This document shows, in pieces, positions 12,094 through 25,800 of a DNA stretch of 64,000 nt. The translations under genes and the position numbers were made by a program. The stretch is from Andrena cerasifolii. Taxonomy: Eukaryota; Arthropoda; Insecta; Hymenoptera; Andrenidae. The stretch lies in the NCBI RefSeq assembly GCF_050908995.1, contig NC_135119.1, positions 24,395,001-24,459,000 on the forward strand. The letters are read 5' to 3'. Each line of letters begins with the position of its first letter. Position 1 is the first letter of the stretch. The notes beneath the pieces were generated by a model. That model was not told the origin of the DNA. It searched no databases and worked only from the letters and a program-made list of their open reading frames with translations.

Positions 12094-15000
12094 CGAGACT
12101 TCCCTGTAATCTCACCTCCGCAAAAGGTAGCTCGATTAAAATCGCGAAAAATCGGGAAGCGAACCTACTTACAAATCCCGCGTCGCTCGAGAGTCATTCC
12201 GTCTTGGTGCTCGTCCGCGCAACGGCCTGCGCGTTAATCACTCGTGGTATAATAATGACCGCGTGCTTTCTCTGCGCGTCCGCTAACAATGGGCTCTCCA
12301 GTGCGTGGATGGGACGCAAGGACGCGGCTCTCCGCGCAGACAGTGAGAATTATTTAAATTCGCGCGCCTAATTATTCGGCATCCTCTGCAGTGACTTTCG
12401 CGAGGGGGGTTTGAGGAGACTGCCTGCAGCTTTCGGCCGCCGGGTGAAAACCGCTTGGCACAGTTTCGCCGTTGGACAACCACGTTTCGAGCGCTCCGTC
12501 CGGGACGAACAAAGGTGTCTGGTAATTGACTCTCTCGGTCCTGGGGATCTTCACTTTTCCCCGGCTCTGGAGGGCGCTACGCGTCTGTGACGAATAAAGG
12601 GGAGAGCCGTAGGAGCATTTCCTCTTTGAGCGAACAGCAGACGCTCGGGATGAGATTGAAATTCGGTGACCATTGACAGCAGGTGCAAATAAAAAGAGGC
12701 TCCCGTGCTCTCGAGCGAGGCTTGCAACGCGATACCCCCGAGAAATCGATCCGCCGTGTAATTCCACTGGAATTAGAGGCGTTGTACTCGCGGTGGAAGG
12801 AGGAGCTCGATTAATTCGATTAAAAGCCCGAAAAAGGTGGCCGTAGACACGGCGGTGTCGTTTTTCTCGGGCGAGGCGCGGAATTCGAGAAGACCGAGTT
12901 CCTCGTTACCTTCGTTTTCCTCTTCCCTTCGCTTTCTTTTTTTTTTCTCCTCGCGGAACGCTCGATTTGCAAGCGGTCTGTTTACCCGCCTGCTCCGAGC
13001 GTATTCGTCATCGTTTGGCCGCGGCCCAACTAAGCCAGCCACTGCCAAGGAATCCTGGCCAGATTCCCTTCGGATATTCTCGACTTTTTAACCCCGCGGA
13101 ATTTCCACCTCGCGACACCGACGCGCGGTCGCCCTTCCTCTTCCCCCTCGGCTGAATTTCTTCCCGCGGCTTCCGGCAACCCCTCACCTCCGCCTGCCCG
13201 CGCCTACCTGCGCCCTCGATCGATCCGATCCAAGCGAGGATCCTAAGTCTCTTTCGGTAACGGTGCACGCTCCGCTCCGCCGAGCGTGTGCTCCGCGCGC
13301 GCGTCACGGAAGCACGGTCGGCGCGAGAATTCGTAAAAGTGCGGCGCCACGCGAGCCACGCCGCCACCACCGTCGTCCCGTTACAAGAGCAACTTGCGGG
13401 CAAATTAAAAATGGACGAACTGTCTGCTTGACATTTTCCCGCGAATCTAGTTTTCCTGCGCCTCGTACCGCTGGACCAGATTTGGTAATTCAGCGCCTCC
13501 GTGCGTTCCGCGGCGCTGGGGATGTCTAAACGCGGCAGAGTTAGTTGCAGATCCGCTTCCATTCGGGGGTTGATTGAACGTCAATTTTTAGCAGAGCGTT
13601 GGAGCGGAGCTTGGAGCTGAAGCGCGGAGCAGTGGGGTTGCGCCCGGAGCCGAGGCCGGAGCACGGAAAATTTTTACTCCTCCACTGCTCCAGATTTTTT
13701 TTTTTATAACAACAGATGAAAGCAATTTTTTTTTAAATACTTATTCTCAATTTCTCGTGATTGAAGGAATGTTATACTATTTTTAACACGGGCGCGTGCG
13801 GCGAAAAGGCAAACAAATAAGTATCGGCGGAGCCTAAAAACTGCGAAATTGATTGCCAGCGTTGCCGAGTGGAATCGTTTTACTCGGAGCGTCGAGCGGA
13901 GCTGGAACAAGTGTTTTGATGTCAGCGCGGAGGAATTATGTAATTGGTCTGCTCCAATCCGCCGATTTTCAGAAAATCGAGAGGTAAAGGTTTTCTGATC
14001 TGAAATCTTGATTAATAATCGTTTCCCCATTCCAGAATTTCTAAATAGCCTCGTGCAATTTCTGTATTTCCTTTCACGGGTAGACCCCGTTGTTTACAAT
14101 GTGAAAAACGAAGCGCATTGCTGCACACTTGATGAACCACCAAAACCAAATAAAAATTAACTGATAACAACAATATAGCAACAACAAGAATTGAATAGGT
14201 AACTTAACATGTAGACTTCAAAAGAAATTATCACGTCCTACCACAGAGAACTGTAAGCAGTTCAGACCTGAGCACATCGTGATATTTTTAAACACGTGCA
14301 TAAACAATAAATCAGAGATTTGCTTCCAGAAGCACAAATCCTGCTCCTCAAACAAGATTGCACATAATAAAGTCGGATTTCTAAAGGCAACTGGGATGAA
14401 ACGTTAAGTGAATCAGGCCTTCTAGAATATCAAACATTAAAAGCCCTGCTCATCAATATTGAGTCAGAAAAGTCAACTATATTCGGCATATTGGATTCAC
14501 CACCTTCAATTTCGAAAATCTGACTTTAAATTCGAAACAGGCGGCCAAAAAAGCCCACAGATACTAATCTGTGAAAAGTGCTGTATATTTGCTAAATATA
14601 AAAAAATCAGCAACGAAATTCAAAATTTCGGCCGGACAGATCGGTGGAGAATATAATTGCGAAGAATTTAAAAAAAAAATCGTAAAGTTTTCTGAAAAAT
14701 TACGACCTGTAGGGTGATTTGAACAAAAAATGTCATTATGTACCACTGTGCGGCGGCTGCAGTCGGGATGATTGAAGGCGATGCTCGTTGATTAACAAAT
14801 TTGTGACTCGCTGCACGCTGGTTATTAACACTACAACTACCAAGGATTGACATATAGGTACCTACTTCTAAGTCACTACTATAAGTCATTTCAGAAAAGA
14901 CATGCATTTTTTAATATATTTCTCTGCTTTATTTAGCTTTTGCCCTCTTTTCCTTTTTTTATGTAAACGATGAAATGTTTCATCTTCACTGTCTGTATCT

Positions 15001-16766
15001 GACGACTCATTTTTGCTTCCGCTGTCTGATTGTTAATATTCTTTCCCAGTCTAATGAATCACTTTTATCACAGTCGGTGGCAGAATAATTTTCCTCTAAA
15101 TTATTTATTTTTTTTCAGTAGTTTCACATTTCGCGAATGTCTTTCCACAATTCCTAGGTAATTTTATGCGCAACCCTTTTTTTACAAATCACGATAGGAA
15201 ATAATTCTAAATTCTTTTTATGAACAAAGTAAAAAAGTAAAAGAAGAATACGACAGTTGAGCCAACATAACACGCAAGTAATGTTTGGCATTTTTCGTAC
15301 AACGTGTATGTACTGAAATGTATTTAGTCTACAGATAGAGAGAGTCAAAGTATTTAAACTATACGGAAATATTATCAGAAACTTCTGAAATTAAAAGTGT
15401 ACCTGCGTTCCGCGAGGTGTTAAAATGGCCCATCTCGGAATAGGTTATTGCACTGTTTTTGGCCATGTGCATAATTATCTTATTTTTAAACTGCTTGCAG
15501 ATCATTATTATGCGAAGAATTTCAATCATAAATATTTTATTTAGTACACCGCCAGAAATATAAGGTTACATTTATGGCTTACACGGAAAAATATTATATC
15601 TTTTAAGAAGTGGTAAAAACTGGTACAATACCTTAAAGTGGCCACAAGTGGTGCATCTACCCCACACAAATTTTATAGTAAAAAAAGCAAGCAAAGAAGA
15701 AAACTATTTTACAGAATTAATCATTTATATATTTCAAGCACAAATATCAGGAAAAACCTGAGAAAACGAGATATTCCGAAAACGAGTAGGTGATGATTAT
15801 TTATTAGAAATGGTAAAAACAAGTGATTGTGACTCCCTTGGTAGATCTACTTACAATTAGTGTTAAGATCGATCAGTCGAACCAGTTTTCCACTGTCACC
15901 TTCGATTCTACTCACCGATCACCACAGCTCTTCCAATCCACCTTGAATTCGACCATGGCGAACCTAATTAGCGCAGCAACGAACCGTTTAGCAATCACTA
16001 GTGCCTACGAATCCTGAATCTTGGTCTTCGTCTCGCCGACGTCTGGTTTTATTAATAAGGGTCTCCGTTTCTCGTGGGAATCGTTGGAATGTTCTCTCAC
16101 GCGGCTCTCGAGCTGTGAAAACGTGGGCGCGGGCGTTATCGCCGTGCGATCGGGAACGACGCAGGATGATGCCTCGGCATCGTCATTCACAGGAACGGTT
16201 AATTACAGCGCAATCTGCATCGGGATCGTTTTCTCGTCCGCAGGTGTAGACCCTTACGGCGATCTCGGCAACGAGAAAGTGTTAGCCGATCGAGCTTGCG
16301 CTCTATGCCGTCGCGTTGATTTTTAGGAAAGCTATCAATTAGCCGGAGTGACGCTCCGGAATCATACTTCTCGGCGCCGTATTATATTACCAACGGTTCG
16401 GTCCCGTTTCCAGATAATCCGAACGTCGCGTTTGACTTTCTAAATTACTTCTCCGCGCGGCGAAACGTGTTCGATTCCTTCGCGCTGTCATCCGCGATGC
16501 AAATGCTCCGCGGATATCAGGGAACTTTTATAAAGCCAGGACTGACGTATCCTGCTCACCGCGGCATTTAATTATCGGGGTAGCAGCGTGGGTAGGGGTC
16601 TGTAGATCGAATCTCGGCGTGCGAGCTACGAGTTTCATAATTGCTAGCGCCTAACTGCGGCAACCATCAGAAAACGTTTAACCAGCGAGGAAGGGTTCGA
16701 CGTTCAACTGCGCGGCGTGGAAAATGCAAAGCAATAGTGCTGAACATCTGTCTACCCCGTTTCCAG
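12094..16766. other. Non-coding stretch upstream of the first visible TESK exon
   Basis: 12100-13560 is GC-rich with overlapping ORFs on both strands (up to 184 codons) that look like chance frames in GC-rich DNA. 13594-13690 has six or more GGAGC motifs. 14030-15820 is AT-rich, and the - strand near 14900-15130 resembles decayed transposase-like coding (acidic SDTDSEDE, then KKRKRGQK). 15823-16766 is unique sequence. The missing TESK glycine-loop exon was searched for here and not found. Confidence 0.35.
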
Positions 16767-16888
16767 GTTACCCACAAAGTGACGAGTCAGGTGATGGTCC
16801 TGAAGATGAACCAGCTGCCCGCCAACAGGCCGAACATGTTGAAGGAGGTTCAGCTGATGAACAAGCTCAGCCATCCGAACATACTCAG
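16767..16888 (+). CDS. TESK (cdi-like): TESK exon with beta3 lysine and alpha-C helix
   Basis: Acceptor is ccgtttccag before 16767 and donor is CAG|gtaagt after 16888. It encodes 40 codons plus two bases, from VTHKVTSQ to HPNIL and the first two bases of Arg. The exon carries the invariant Lys (VMVLK) and the alpha-C Glu (MLKEVQLM). It is an internal exon: the open frame upstream contains no glycine loop. Confidence 0.93.
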
Positions 16889-19800
16889 GTAAGTCGAATC
16901 GAAATCCGCTGCTCCACTTCTGCCAGAGAAACTCGGCGGTCGGGGGAGTTCCGGTAGAGATGGACCGCCGGGAGAGACGGATGAGTTAAGGATTTTTGTG
17001 TTCCCTGCGTTATGATCGTAATCGCGCTGGTCTCTGAATTTTTCATTATTGTTTTATAAAATTTTTACGAGAATCAGCATTTCAATTTCTGGGAAGGAGG
17101 ATAATTGTTTGTGTAGTCACAAGAATTACTGGTATAACTCAATTGTTTGAAGAGATATTTACACTAGGGCTCTTACTATCCCGATATCCGGGTAAAAAAA
17201 TTTTGAAACTTTGTGAATATGTAGGGAATTTCCTTCTGATTATAATGTAATTTTTGTTTGCTGCCCAAATTCAGTCTAAGGGGGTGTAATTGACCCCTGA
17301 AAATCCGGTTATTTTCCGATTTTGTGTTATAACTCGTGAACTGTAAAATAATTTTTTTACCAAATGGTAGATCTAATTAAAAGATGTAAGTTTTGTCGTG
17401 AAACTTTTTTTTCTATCTCTTACAGTTTCCGAGTTATAACACAAAATCGAAAAATAGCCGAATTTTCAGGGGCTAATTTCACCCTCTTCAAGTGAATTTG
17501 AGCAGCAAACAAAAATTGCGTTGTAACCAGGAGGAAATCCCCTACATGTTCATAAAGTTTCAGAATTTTTTTAATTTTCGGGTTCGGGATCTTCCCTTGT
17601 GAGTATCCGAATATCCGTACTTTGAAACGAGTATCCGAGTACCCGGTTTCGGATATTTTATCATCATGGCTGAATAAAGCTTTCTTTATATCGATTCTAA
17701 TTAAAGAGAGCAAGTTTAACTGAAGCGATTAAAACAAGAAATGCGAAGGGAATTGTATTAATATTTTATTTACAGTTATACAAACACACTAAGACAATAA
17801 CTTCCTATTTTGGTATGAAGAAACAATGTTTCAGAATTTTTTGAATTTCCGGGTTCGAGATGTTCCCTTCTAAGTGTTTAGTAATTATAGTAATCTTACT
17901 TAGGAATAGAATTAATCTTTCTTTGTTTATTGAAACAATTTTTTCGCTAAAAATAATTGCTACGGACCACACCCCAAAATTTTATTTACTTATTACCGTA
18001 GCTATTTATAGAAATATTGTGTTACGATGTTCTAGGAAAGATAGTTCACTACACGATAGTACACTATTCTAATATTCAGTACTTTTCAAATATTTGAGGC
18101 GATTTTAAAAACGTGGTCCATCTCTACCGGAATTACCCTACAGTGTAGAGGCTATCGGAGGAAATCGCCAGAGCGCTCGTGCCCGAATTCCCTCGCGGCA
18201 GCCGGGGGCCTGATTAACGAACCGCGGAGTCGGCCCACCGGACCTGCAGAAAGCCGCGTGCACCATCCGCTTTCTTCTCCGGCCATTGAAATTAAAACCG
18301 GAGCTGTTGTCTCGGGGATTCGGATGAGAATAGAAACAGGTCGGATAGCGCGTAGCGGGGAAAACAGAAATATTCGTAAGTCTCGGTTGATCGAGGGGGG
18401 GAAGCTCCTTTGTTTAGGAAAAAAGAAGAATCTAGTGTCTATCCTCGAGGCACGCCTCCAGATGCGTAGATCCCCGAGTTCTCTCTGATCTCCATCGCGG
18501 TGAATATAAACGCGTTCTCTCGAAAACGATGCCTCAGCCCGTGTTGACGCAACCCGCTCGGGCCGGTTACGACACGGAGCTAATGCCAAAAGAGTTCCGC
18601 GGTTTGCGAGTTACGAGTTATGACATAATGGCGAGGAGCAGCGTCGCGGGCGGCGCGGCGATGCTCCGGTGCTAGACCCTCTGCATCCGCGGCGACAACG
18701 CATTCCAACGATATAAACGGCTTGGCCCAGATTCGGCTGTGCGCACCCGCTCGCTCGCTCACTCGCGCGTGTTTATCCCGCGCGTCGGCTAGCGGATCTT
18801 ATTTCTGGCATTTCTCGCGTTGAAGGCTGCGAAAATCGCGCGTCAGTAGGGAGCGCGTCCCCGAGTGAATCATCCCATTGAAAAAAAAAAAGCACCCATC
18901 GGGTATTAATCGCGGGCTAACGTCGCTTACGACCGATGGATTTCGTAACTGTTGGAACGGCGACCGGCGCCAGGTGCGATCCGCAGCGACCGCTATACCT
19001 ATGGATGAATGAAATCGGTCGATACTCTCGAAACACCCGCCAGGTTCGTTCGGTTGTAGAGTTAAGAGCGTGGCTCTCCCGCTTCAATCGATCGCCGCCC
19101 TCTGAGCTGAACTTTGGCAACGATAGCCAGCAACACGCTTCCGAATAATTGCCTTCGGCTTTCCGTCAGGGGCTTTGCTTTCCAAATGGCCGCGGATCAT
19201 TTTACTTTCTAATTTTTTGGAGAATTGCATTGTGGAGAGTGAACTGGGCTTGCGCTGGGCACGCTTCTACTGGATCAAATGGGCCAAGTTATGGAGAAAG
19301 CGTCCTACCAACCCTTAATCAGCTGAAACTGAGTAAATTTAGATCGAAGGATTTAATTGGTAGAGAAAATTAGCTGTATTTCTATTGGGTACATTTTATT
19401 TCTTGGTATTGTTTTGCAATATTTTTTAATAGTTAGTAGTATAATTAACCCTCCGTGGTCACATCTTTTTATAATCGCAAATTAGTCACATGGAGTTCAC
19501 TGCACCCCAGCGACCTTTTGGAGTTACCATTTTATAATCGCACATTCGAAATACTCGTAAAATTGTGCTCTAATAGTCTTTTCTAGAAAGGTAAATTTTG
19601 ATGCGTTGAAATTCGTATTTGAAAAATTAGTTGTGGATAATAGCGATTTTTTTTTGGTTGAAATTCACCAAATTTTTAAATTTTATTATTAAGCTCTAAA
19701 AAATTACAGAAATATTGGCAAATACATATCCTGCGGTGCGATACACCTCGCGTGACCACGAAGGATTAATATTATTATAAATATTCTGTAGCTTCCATTT

Positions 19801-22800
19801 TTTCAGAGTAAAATGCAACTATCGCTTGGTACTTTGAATAATTGTCAAATATAAGAATCCTTCTATGGGTTGGTAATTTTTTGCAAAATAAAGTTCACAC
19901 AATTATGAGATCCGTAGTGCGTTTAACTGATTTTTTGGCGTTTGGAGGTTTCTGCATAACTTGGCCGAAACATCGAGTAGCTCGAGCCTTAAGGTGAATG
20001 TCCCAATTTGTGCTCATTTCGTATTTTTCTTATTATTGTATGCGTTACGTTTGTACTATAGTTGCAACAGAATAATTCTAAATTATTTAAACATTTACGC
20101 GAGTGTTGCACGAGCTTGGGGCAATACATGCATCGCTATTTTTCATGAGCAGAAATACGGACATTTAGAGCATTATATATTTAATTACAAATTACTAATT
20201 GTTAAACATCTTGAAATATATTTCTTAAGTAGTTTTTGAATTGGCTGATTTATCATTAAAGAATTAATCAATTACTCTGCAAACTTTCATCACAAATAAA
20301 TTTTTTACACCTTCTTTATGACGAGTTACCTCTTAAGGGGACCTTTCGGTCTAGAGCCCAAAATATAGGTGATCTTTAGGAATTAATTAAAGGAAAACTA
20401 GTATATATAATTTACTGGGACTTTTTGCATTGTATTAAGGATGTCTTATATTATAGAAATACATTTTTTGTTTTATAATTAATCATTGCAGACGGCACTG
20501 GGGAGTGGTTAAAGTCAAGTTGTCAAAAAATTGATCCAAATCGGTGGGACATGTATCTCCAAAAGTTATTATCCGATTCGACTGAAACCTTTTTTATTTT
20601 GAAGATTATTCTTCTGTCTAGGGAGTGGGGGACTAGAAAAAATTAAAAAATTACATTTTTTTAGAAAATAACGACACTTGAAGTTTGAAATCACATTTTC
20701 CCTACAGTTTTCATCCTTTCAACGCCTCAGAAAATTATAAATACTCAATTTTTTGTAATTTTTTCTGGTATCCCCCTAGCCAGAAGTATATTCTTCCAAG
20801 TAAAAGAAAGTTTCAGTTTACCCATGCATTTGCCGCTACTCAAATGCCTATAACTTCGCGAATATTACGAATTTCAACAAATCCTATTAAACCCGTATTC
20901 CTAAAGGGTTAAACATTCGAAAAATGAAATAAAAAAAACGATTTTCAGACCGGAACCTCCCCTTAAACGAGCAGAAATTGGGACATTCACCTTAGTACTC
21001 TTTCATTGAAACTGACACAGTGAAATAACGTTACACTACGCCTGGTCTCTTATCGTTCAGCAACCGTTTCATGCGCCACTTATCTCGAGACACCGTGTAC
21101 ATTGATAACGAGAAACACAACACAAGCACGGCACGATAATGTTTATTGTTTGCAAGAATCTTGTGTATCTTATCTGAGCGTTTCGGACTTAGGAAGTGTC
21201 AGCCTCGATCCTCGTACCATAGTCGAACCGCTAACGCGGCTGTTTTGCGATCGAGTCGATAGCGAGGCTCGAAGCTGTCACGTTGACGAAGCGAAGAGGC
21301 CTGTACGCCGTTGTCTCAGCGCGGCTCGGCGGGATCGCGTGCGAATTTCGCGACGCGGATAGTCGCACGATCTTTTATACACGTAACGACGGCGCGAGGC
21401 TTCTTTCGATCGGAGCGATCGCTCTATCGAGGGAGGATATCGTCGCGATAAACTAAAATGGACTGGCAACTCATCGCGCGGCTTGTTCTCGCGCTGATAT
21501 TAAGATATCGCTTCAATTGTTGACGTCCGGCCGTTGTCGCAATAAATTTGATACGCCTCTTAATCATACCATGCGAACTTTTTACAGCCGGCGTTCGCGC
21601 GGCTTTCCTGGCTCGTCGAAATTCACCAGGGAAAGAATCTCGAACCCTTTCTTTCGCCTCTCTTTCCTGTGTGCGATTGTTAACCGCAGGAGCTGATTAG
21701 ACGTGTAATTAATTCCCCGGCGGTGAAACTTAATCGACGGTTGCGCGCGCTGAGCATGCATGCTTTAACCACCGCAATCTTTGGGATCGCGCGATTCGCG
21801 GAAAATGAAATCAGCGTCTGAAAGGAGCCGCTTTTTGCGGCAACGGGATCGAGCGTATCACGGGGCTGTTTTTTCCCCCATTTTTCTTGTGCCCTTGTTG
21901 GGAAAGGCGGTTGGTAATTGCGTTGTGCGCTACGCGAGCGGAGTGCGCGAAGCTTCTGTCGAATCGATTTCAGTCTACAGGCACGGCTCGACCAATGGTC
22001 CTCGATTCGCAAGGCTCCCCACACTTTTCTCGCCAGCCAGATAACGCGCGGATAAATGTCGCTGGTCATTCTCTGTGTACAATCTTTTATTTATTAATAA
22101 TCAGATTAATTGGCCTAAAGTCTTAGAGCATCTCAAGTACTATTTTTCTAACAGGGGCACTGCGCAAATAGATAGGTACTCTGATAATATTGATTTCTTT
22201 CCTAACGCCGTATCAACGTTCAGAAACTGGGTCTCGCGTATTCTGATGCACAATTATTCTGATATTGTTATCGAAATATTCTGTTTATTTTACTCCACTG
22301 ATTTCCCTTTCTTTTCTTTGGTATTTGTTATTCTATTCACTGATTCCCATCCTGTGGGCCGCGAAGTGCTTTCTGGGGAACCGCCACAGTTACTTTTAGT
22401 TGGCGATTTTTAGCACTTATTTAATTTAATTATTATTTACTTTGTTAAATTATTAATTTCGAATTATATTCTGAAATACCTGTTTCTAATATGTTTTCTT
22501 TACCTCATTGAATATACCTTACCTTATACGGGAGGAGCGGAGGGGAGAGCAGGTTATTTGAGAATTATAAAAAGAGCTCGCGATTCAAATGCGGTTGGGA
22601 CATCACTGTTCTATTTAATATTCTTTTCGCGTTCTATACATTATGTCTGTTCGTGTCGCTAAAATGTACCAAACAACTGGGTAATAGTAATAATAATAAA
22701 TCACAGGAGTCCCAGACCAAAGCTGGAGATTACACTGTCAAGGGGTTGGACACATTACAAATGAAGATATAACAATAAGCCCGGCGCTAATTGGCGCTTA

Positions 22801-25800
22801 TCGCGACACCAGCGTAACGCGTTACGGGGCACGACACTTGGCTAATGAATCGCTGGTGCCTCAACTTTGCCCTATACCCGGAGTCACCTGCTATATATTA
22901 TCTAATCTGAGCTTAGAATCGCTGAGTCGAGCACGCTTTCCTATGGCGTCGATAGCATCTACCGTCCCTCTGGATCTATAAAACGATAAACCGCCGGCAA
23001 TTCCTCGCGCGTCCGCTGACAGCGGGTCGATGGATGGCGAGATAAATCGCAGATCGTCTTCGCTGCGGTAAAATTGATACGAAACACGCGTCCAACGGTA
23101 CGGGGCCGAACGAGGCGCGCGGAATCTCATGCCGCGGTCGTAATAGCAGCTTTTCACCGTTCCCTGGAAAGAGATTGTCTTCGGTGAATATTCAAAGGGA
23201 TCGGATGTCGGCCCGTGAAGGAAAATCGCCGCAGCGAAATCGAGTGGCACTCGGTGGAGCAGCGATTAAAGCTAATGAGTGGAAAGCAGGGCTGGGGGAA
23301 AAATAGACTTTTGAAATAGATATTTTTATTTCTTAGAGCGACACAGAATTTCACGAAAATATTTTTCTTTGCGATTGTAGATGGTTACAGAGAGAAATAG
23401 TGTTTCAAATATATTTTTTAATTTTAACTTGTACCAATACTGTTTGTTGTGAAATGAGTATATCATTGAAATATAAGAAAGTAGTATTGCAAATTATAGT
23501 TTTTCAAATAATGACAAAAATTTTTGTGTAAACATCCTTACATGCATGCTTGCGTTTAGATATACTTGCAAAAATTATTTACCCGAATATATGCAATCTT
23601 AAGAAGGTGGCGAGCAGAGTTGGGCAAATGTAATCTAATTACAAATTACAAAGTACGATTAAACTGTAATTGTGTAGTTGATTACACAGTATTTTCAGTC
23701 ATCGTTCATTTAGATAGTTGACAAAACCAAATGGTCAACTACCTAAATTAACAGGTACAGAAAATAATGTGTAATTAATTACACAATTACAGTTTAATCG
23801 TATTTTGTAATTTGTAATTAGATTACATTTTGCACAACTCTGGCAGCGAGCAACATGATCTGTTTGGATTTGAAATTTGTAGCTAATATTTCCAATCCCC
23901 TATTTTCTATATTCGAATCCGACTGTAAATAGTAAATTGTATTTAATTTAAGCATTAAATGAAGTAGTATTTTTAAATAGTATTTAATTTAAGCATTAAA
24001 TGAAATAGTGTTTTCAAACAGTATTTGATGATGGAAATATTTTAGTTTTCAGTATTTTGTGTGCAACTATTTCAATTTTTTCCCAGCCCCGGAGGAAAAC
24101 CCGAGCCGAGCGAGAAGCGTGCCCCCGTCGCCTTTTAACCGATTCGAATTTTCCGGTCGCTCGAGCCTGACAGAGGTTCGACCTGTTCGATCTCTCGCAT
24201 GACCATCCTCTCTGGCCAGCGAGGAAGCTTCGTTTAGATTGTTTAGAATTAGAAGCTGCTCGGGGTATCAATAGAGCACCGTGTCGAATCGATACCTGGT
24301 CCTTAATCGTCTTACCTTCCCTCGAGCAAACAAACTGTGACGGCCTGCGGTCGCCTCTGCGAAACAACCACTCACGTTTCCTTGACCACGCTAATCATTC
24401 CACGGGCAAGGTCGCTTTCTGAATACCTCACCTTTTCTGCAGGATTTGCCGCAACGTAGCTTGCATTAGTAGTTGCCATTGACGTGGACTACATTTAGGG
24501 TTGCCACCTTTATTACAGTAAAATAGCGTAAATTTGCCTTTTGTGGAGTGATTTATTTTTTTAATGTTTAATATTTCTTTATTTCAGTATTCAATATTTA
24601 TTTTTTAATATTTAATGTTTATTTTTTAATATTTAATGTTTATTTTTTTAATATTTAATAATTATTTTTTTAATATTGTTTATTATTTAAATATTTAATG
24701 TTTATTTTTTTTAATATTTAATGTTTATTTTTGTAATATTCAATTTTGTTTAATATTTAGCATTTCTTCTTTTTAGTATTTAATATTTTTGTAATATTTA
24801 ATATTTTTTTAATATTATTTTTTTATTATTATTAAACATCTTTATTACTCCAGTAAAAGGCTAGGCCTTTTAATATTTCATATTTTTTAAATATTTAATA
24901 TTTTGTTAATATTATTATTTTTTATTATTAAACATCTTTATTACTCCAGTAAAAGGCGAGGCCTTTTAATATTCAATATTTTTTTAATATTTAATATTTA
25001 TTAATATTTAATATTTGTTTAATATTTAATATTTTTTTAATATTTAATATTTTTTTAATATTTAATATTTTTTAATATTTAATATTTTTTTAATATAATT
25101 TTTTTTTATTATTATTAAACATCTTTATTACTCCAGTAAAAGGCGAGGCCTTTTAATATTTAATATTTTTTTAATATTTAATATTTTTTTAATATTTAAT
25201 ATTTTTTAATATTTACTTTTGTAATAGTAGTAGTATGTTTATTTCATATGCCTTTCGGCCTTTCAAAGAGGCTGCACATTTCTCTTTACAATATCATATT
25301 ATATTTCTTCTTTTCTTGTTCTTTTTCGCGCTATTTTCTTCTGCTTACTACCCCTCTCATCCATTCCGTTCATCCACCGGTGCCCGTCAGTAGTTCCCCC
25401 ATCCTTTTCCTTGTCCTTGCCATCCTTCTTTTTTTAAATTTTCATATACACGGTATAAAGTCCCATTACTGTACAAGAGACAAACACAGAAGAAAAAGAA
25501 CAACACTCAAAGTCGTTAATACGATTTGAACACCGTAAACTCACACGCAGAGCGCAGTTACAAAAGCTTTCCAAAACTATACGATACATTTACGTATAAT
25601 AACTTAAGCTACGTTTTCAAAATACCGGTGGCACCCGCAACCACTTACATTATTCGCGTGTCAGTTGCGCGTGAACTATGCGTCAGTGGAGGTGACGCCG
25701 ATAAATCCACCAAGGGTGCAATATCCTCGGGGACTGTCAAAACGCTTCGCGAAGATTGGAGAAATGAATGGTTGGAGAAGGGTGACGTTTTTATTGAAAC

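Noticed and set aside
13008..13562. 184-codon - strand ORF in GC-rich DNA
   Set aside because: Overlapping long frames exist on the other strand, the translation is Arg/Ala-rich without motifs, and no splice context supports it.
16001..16326. Coding exon of the TESK N-terminus
   Set aside because: Overlapping ORFs here contain no glycine-rich loop or residues expected before the beta3 lysine.
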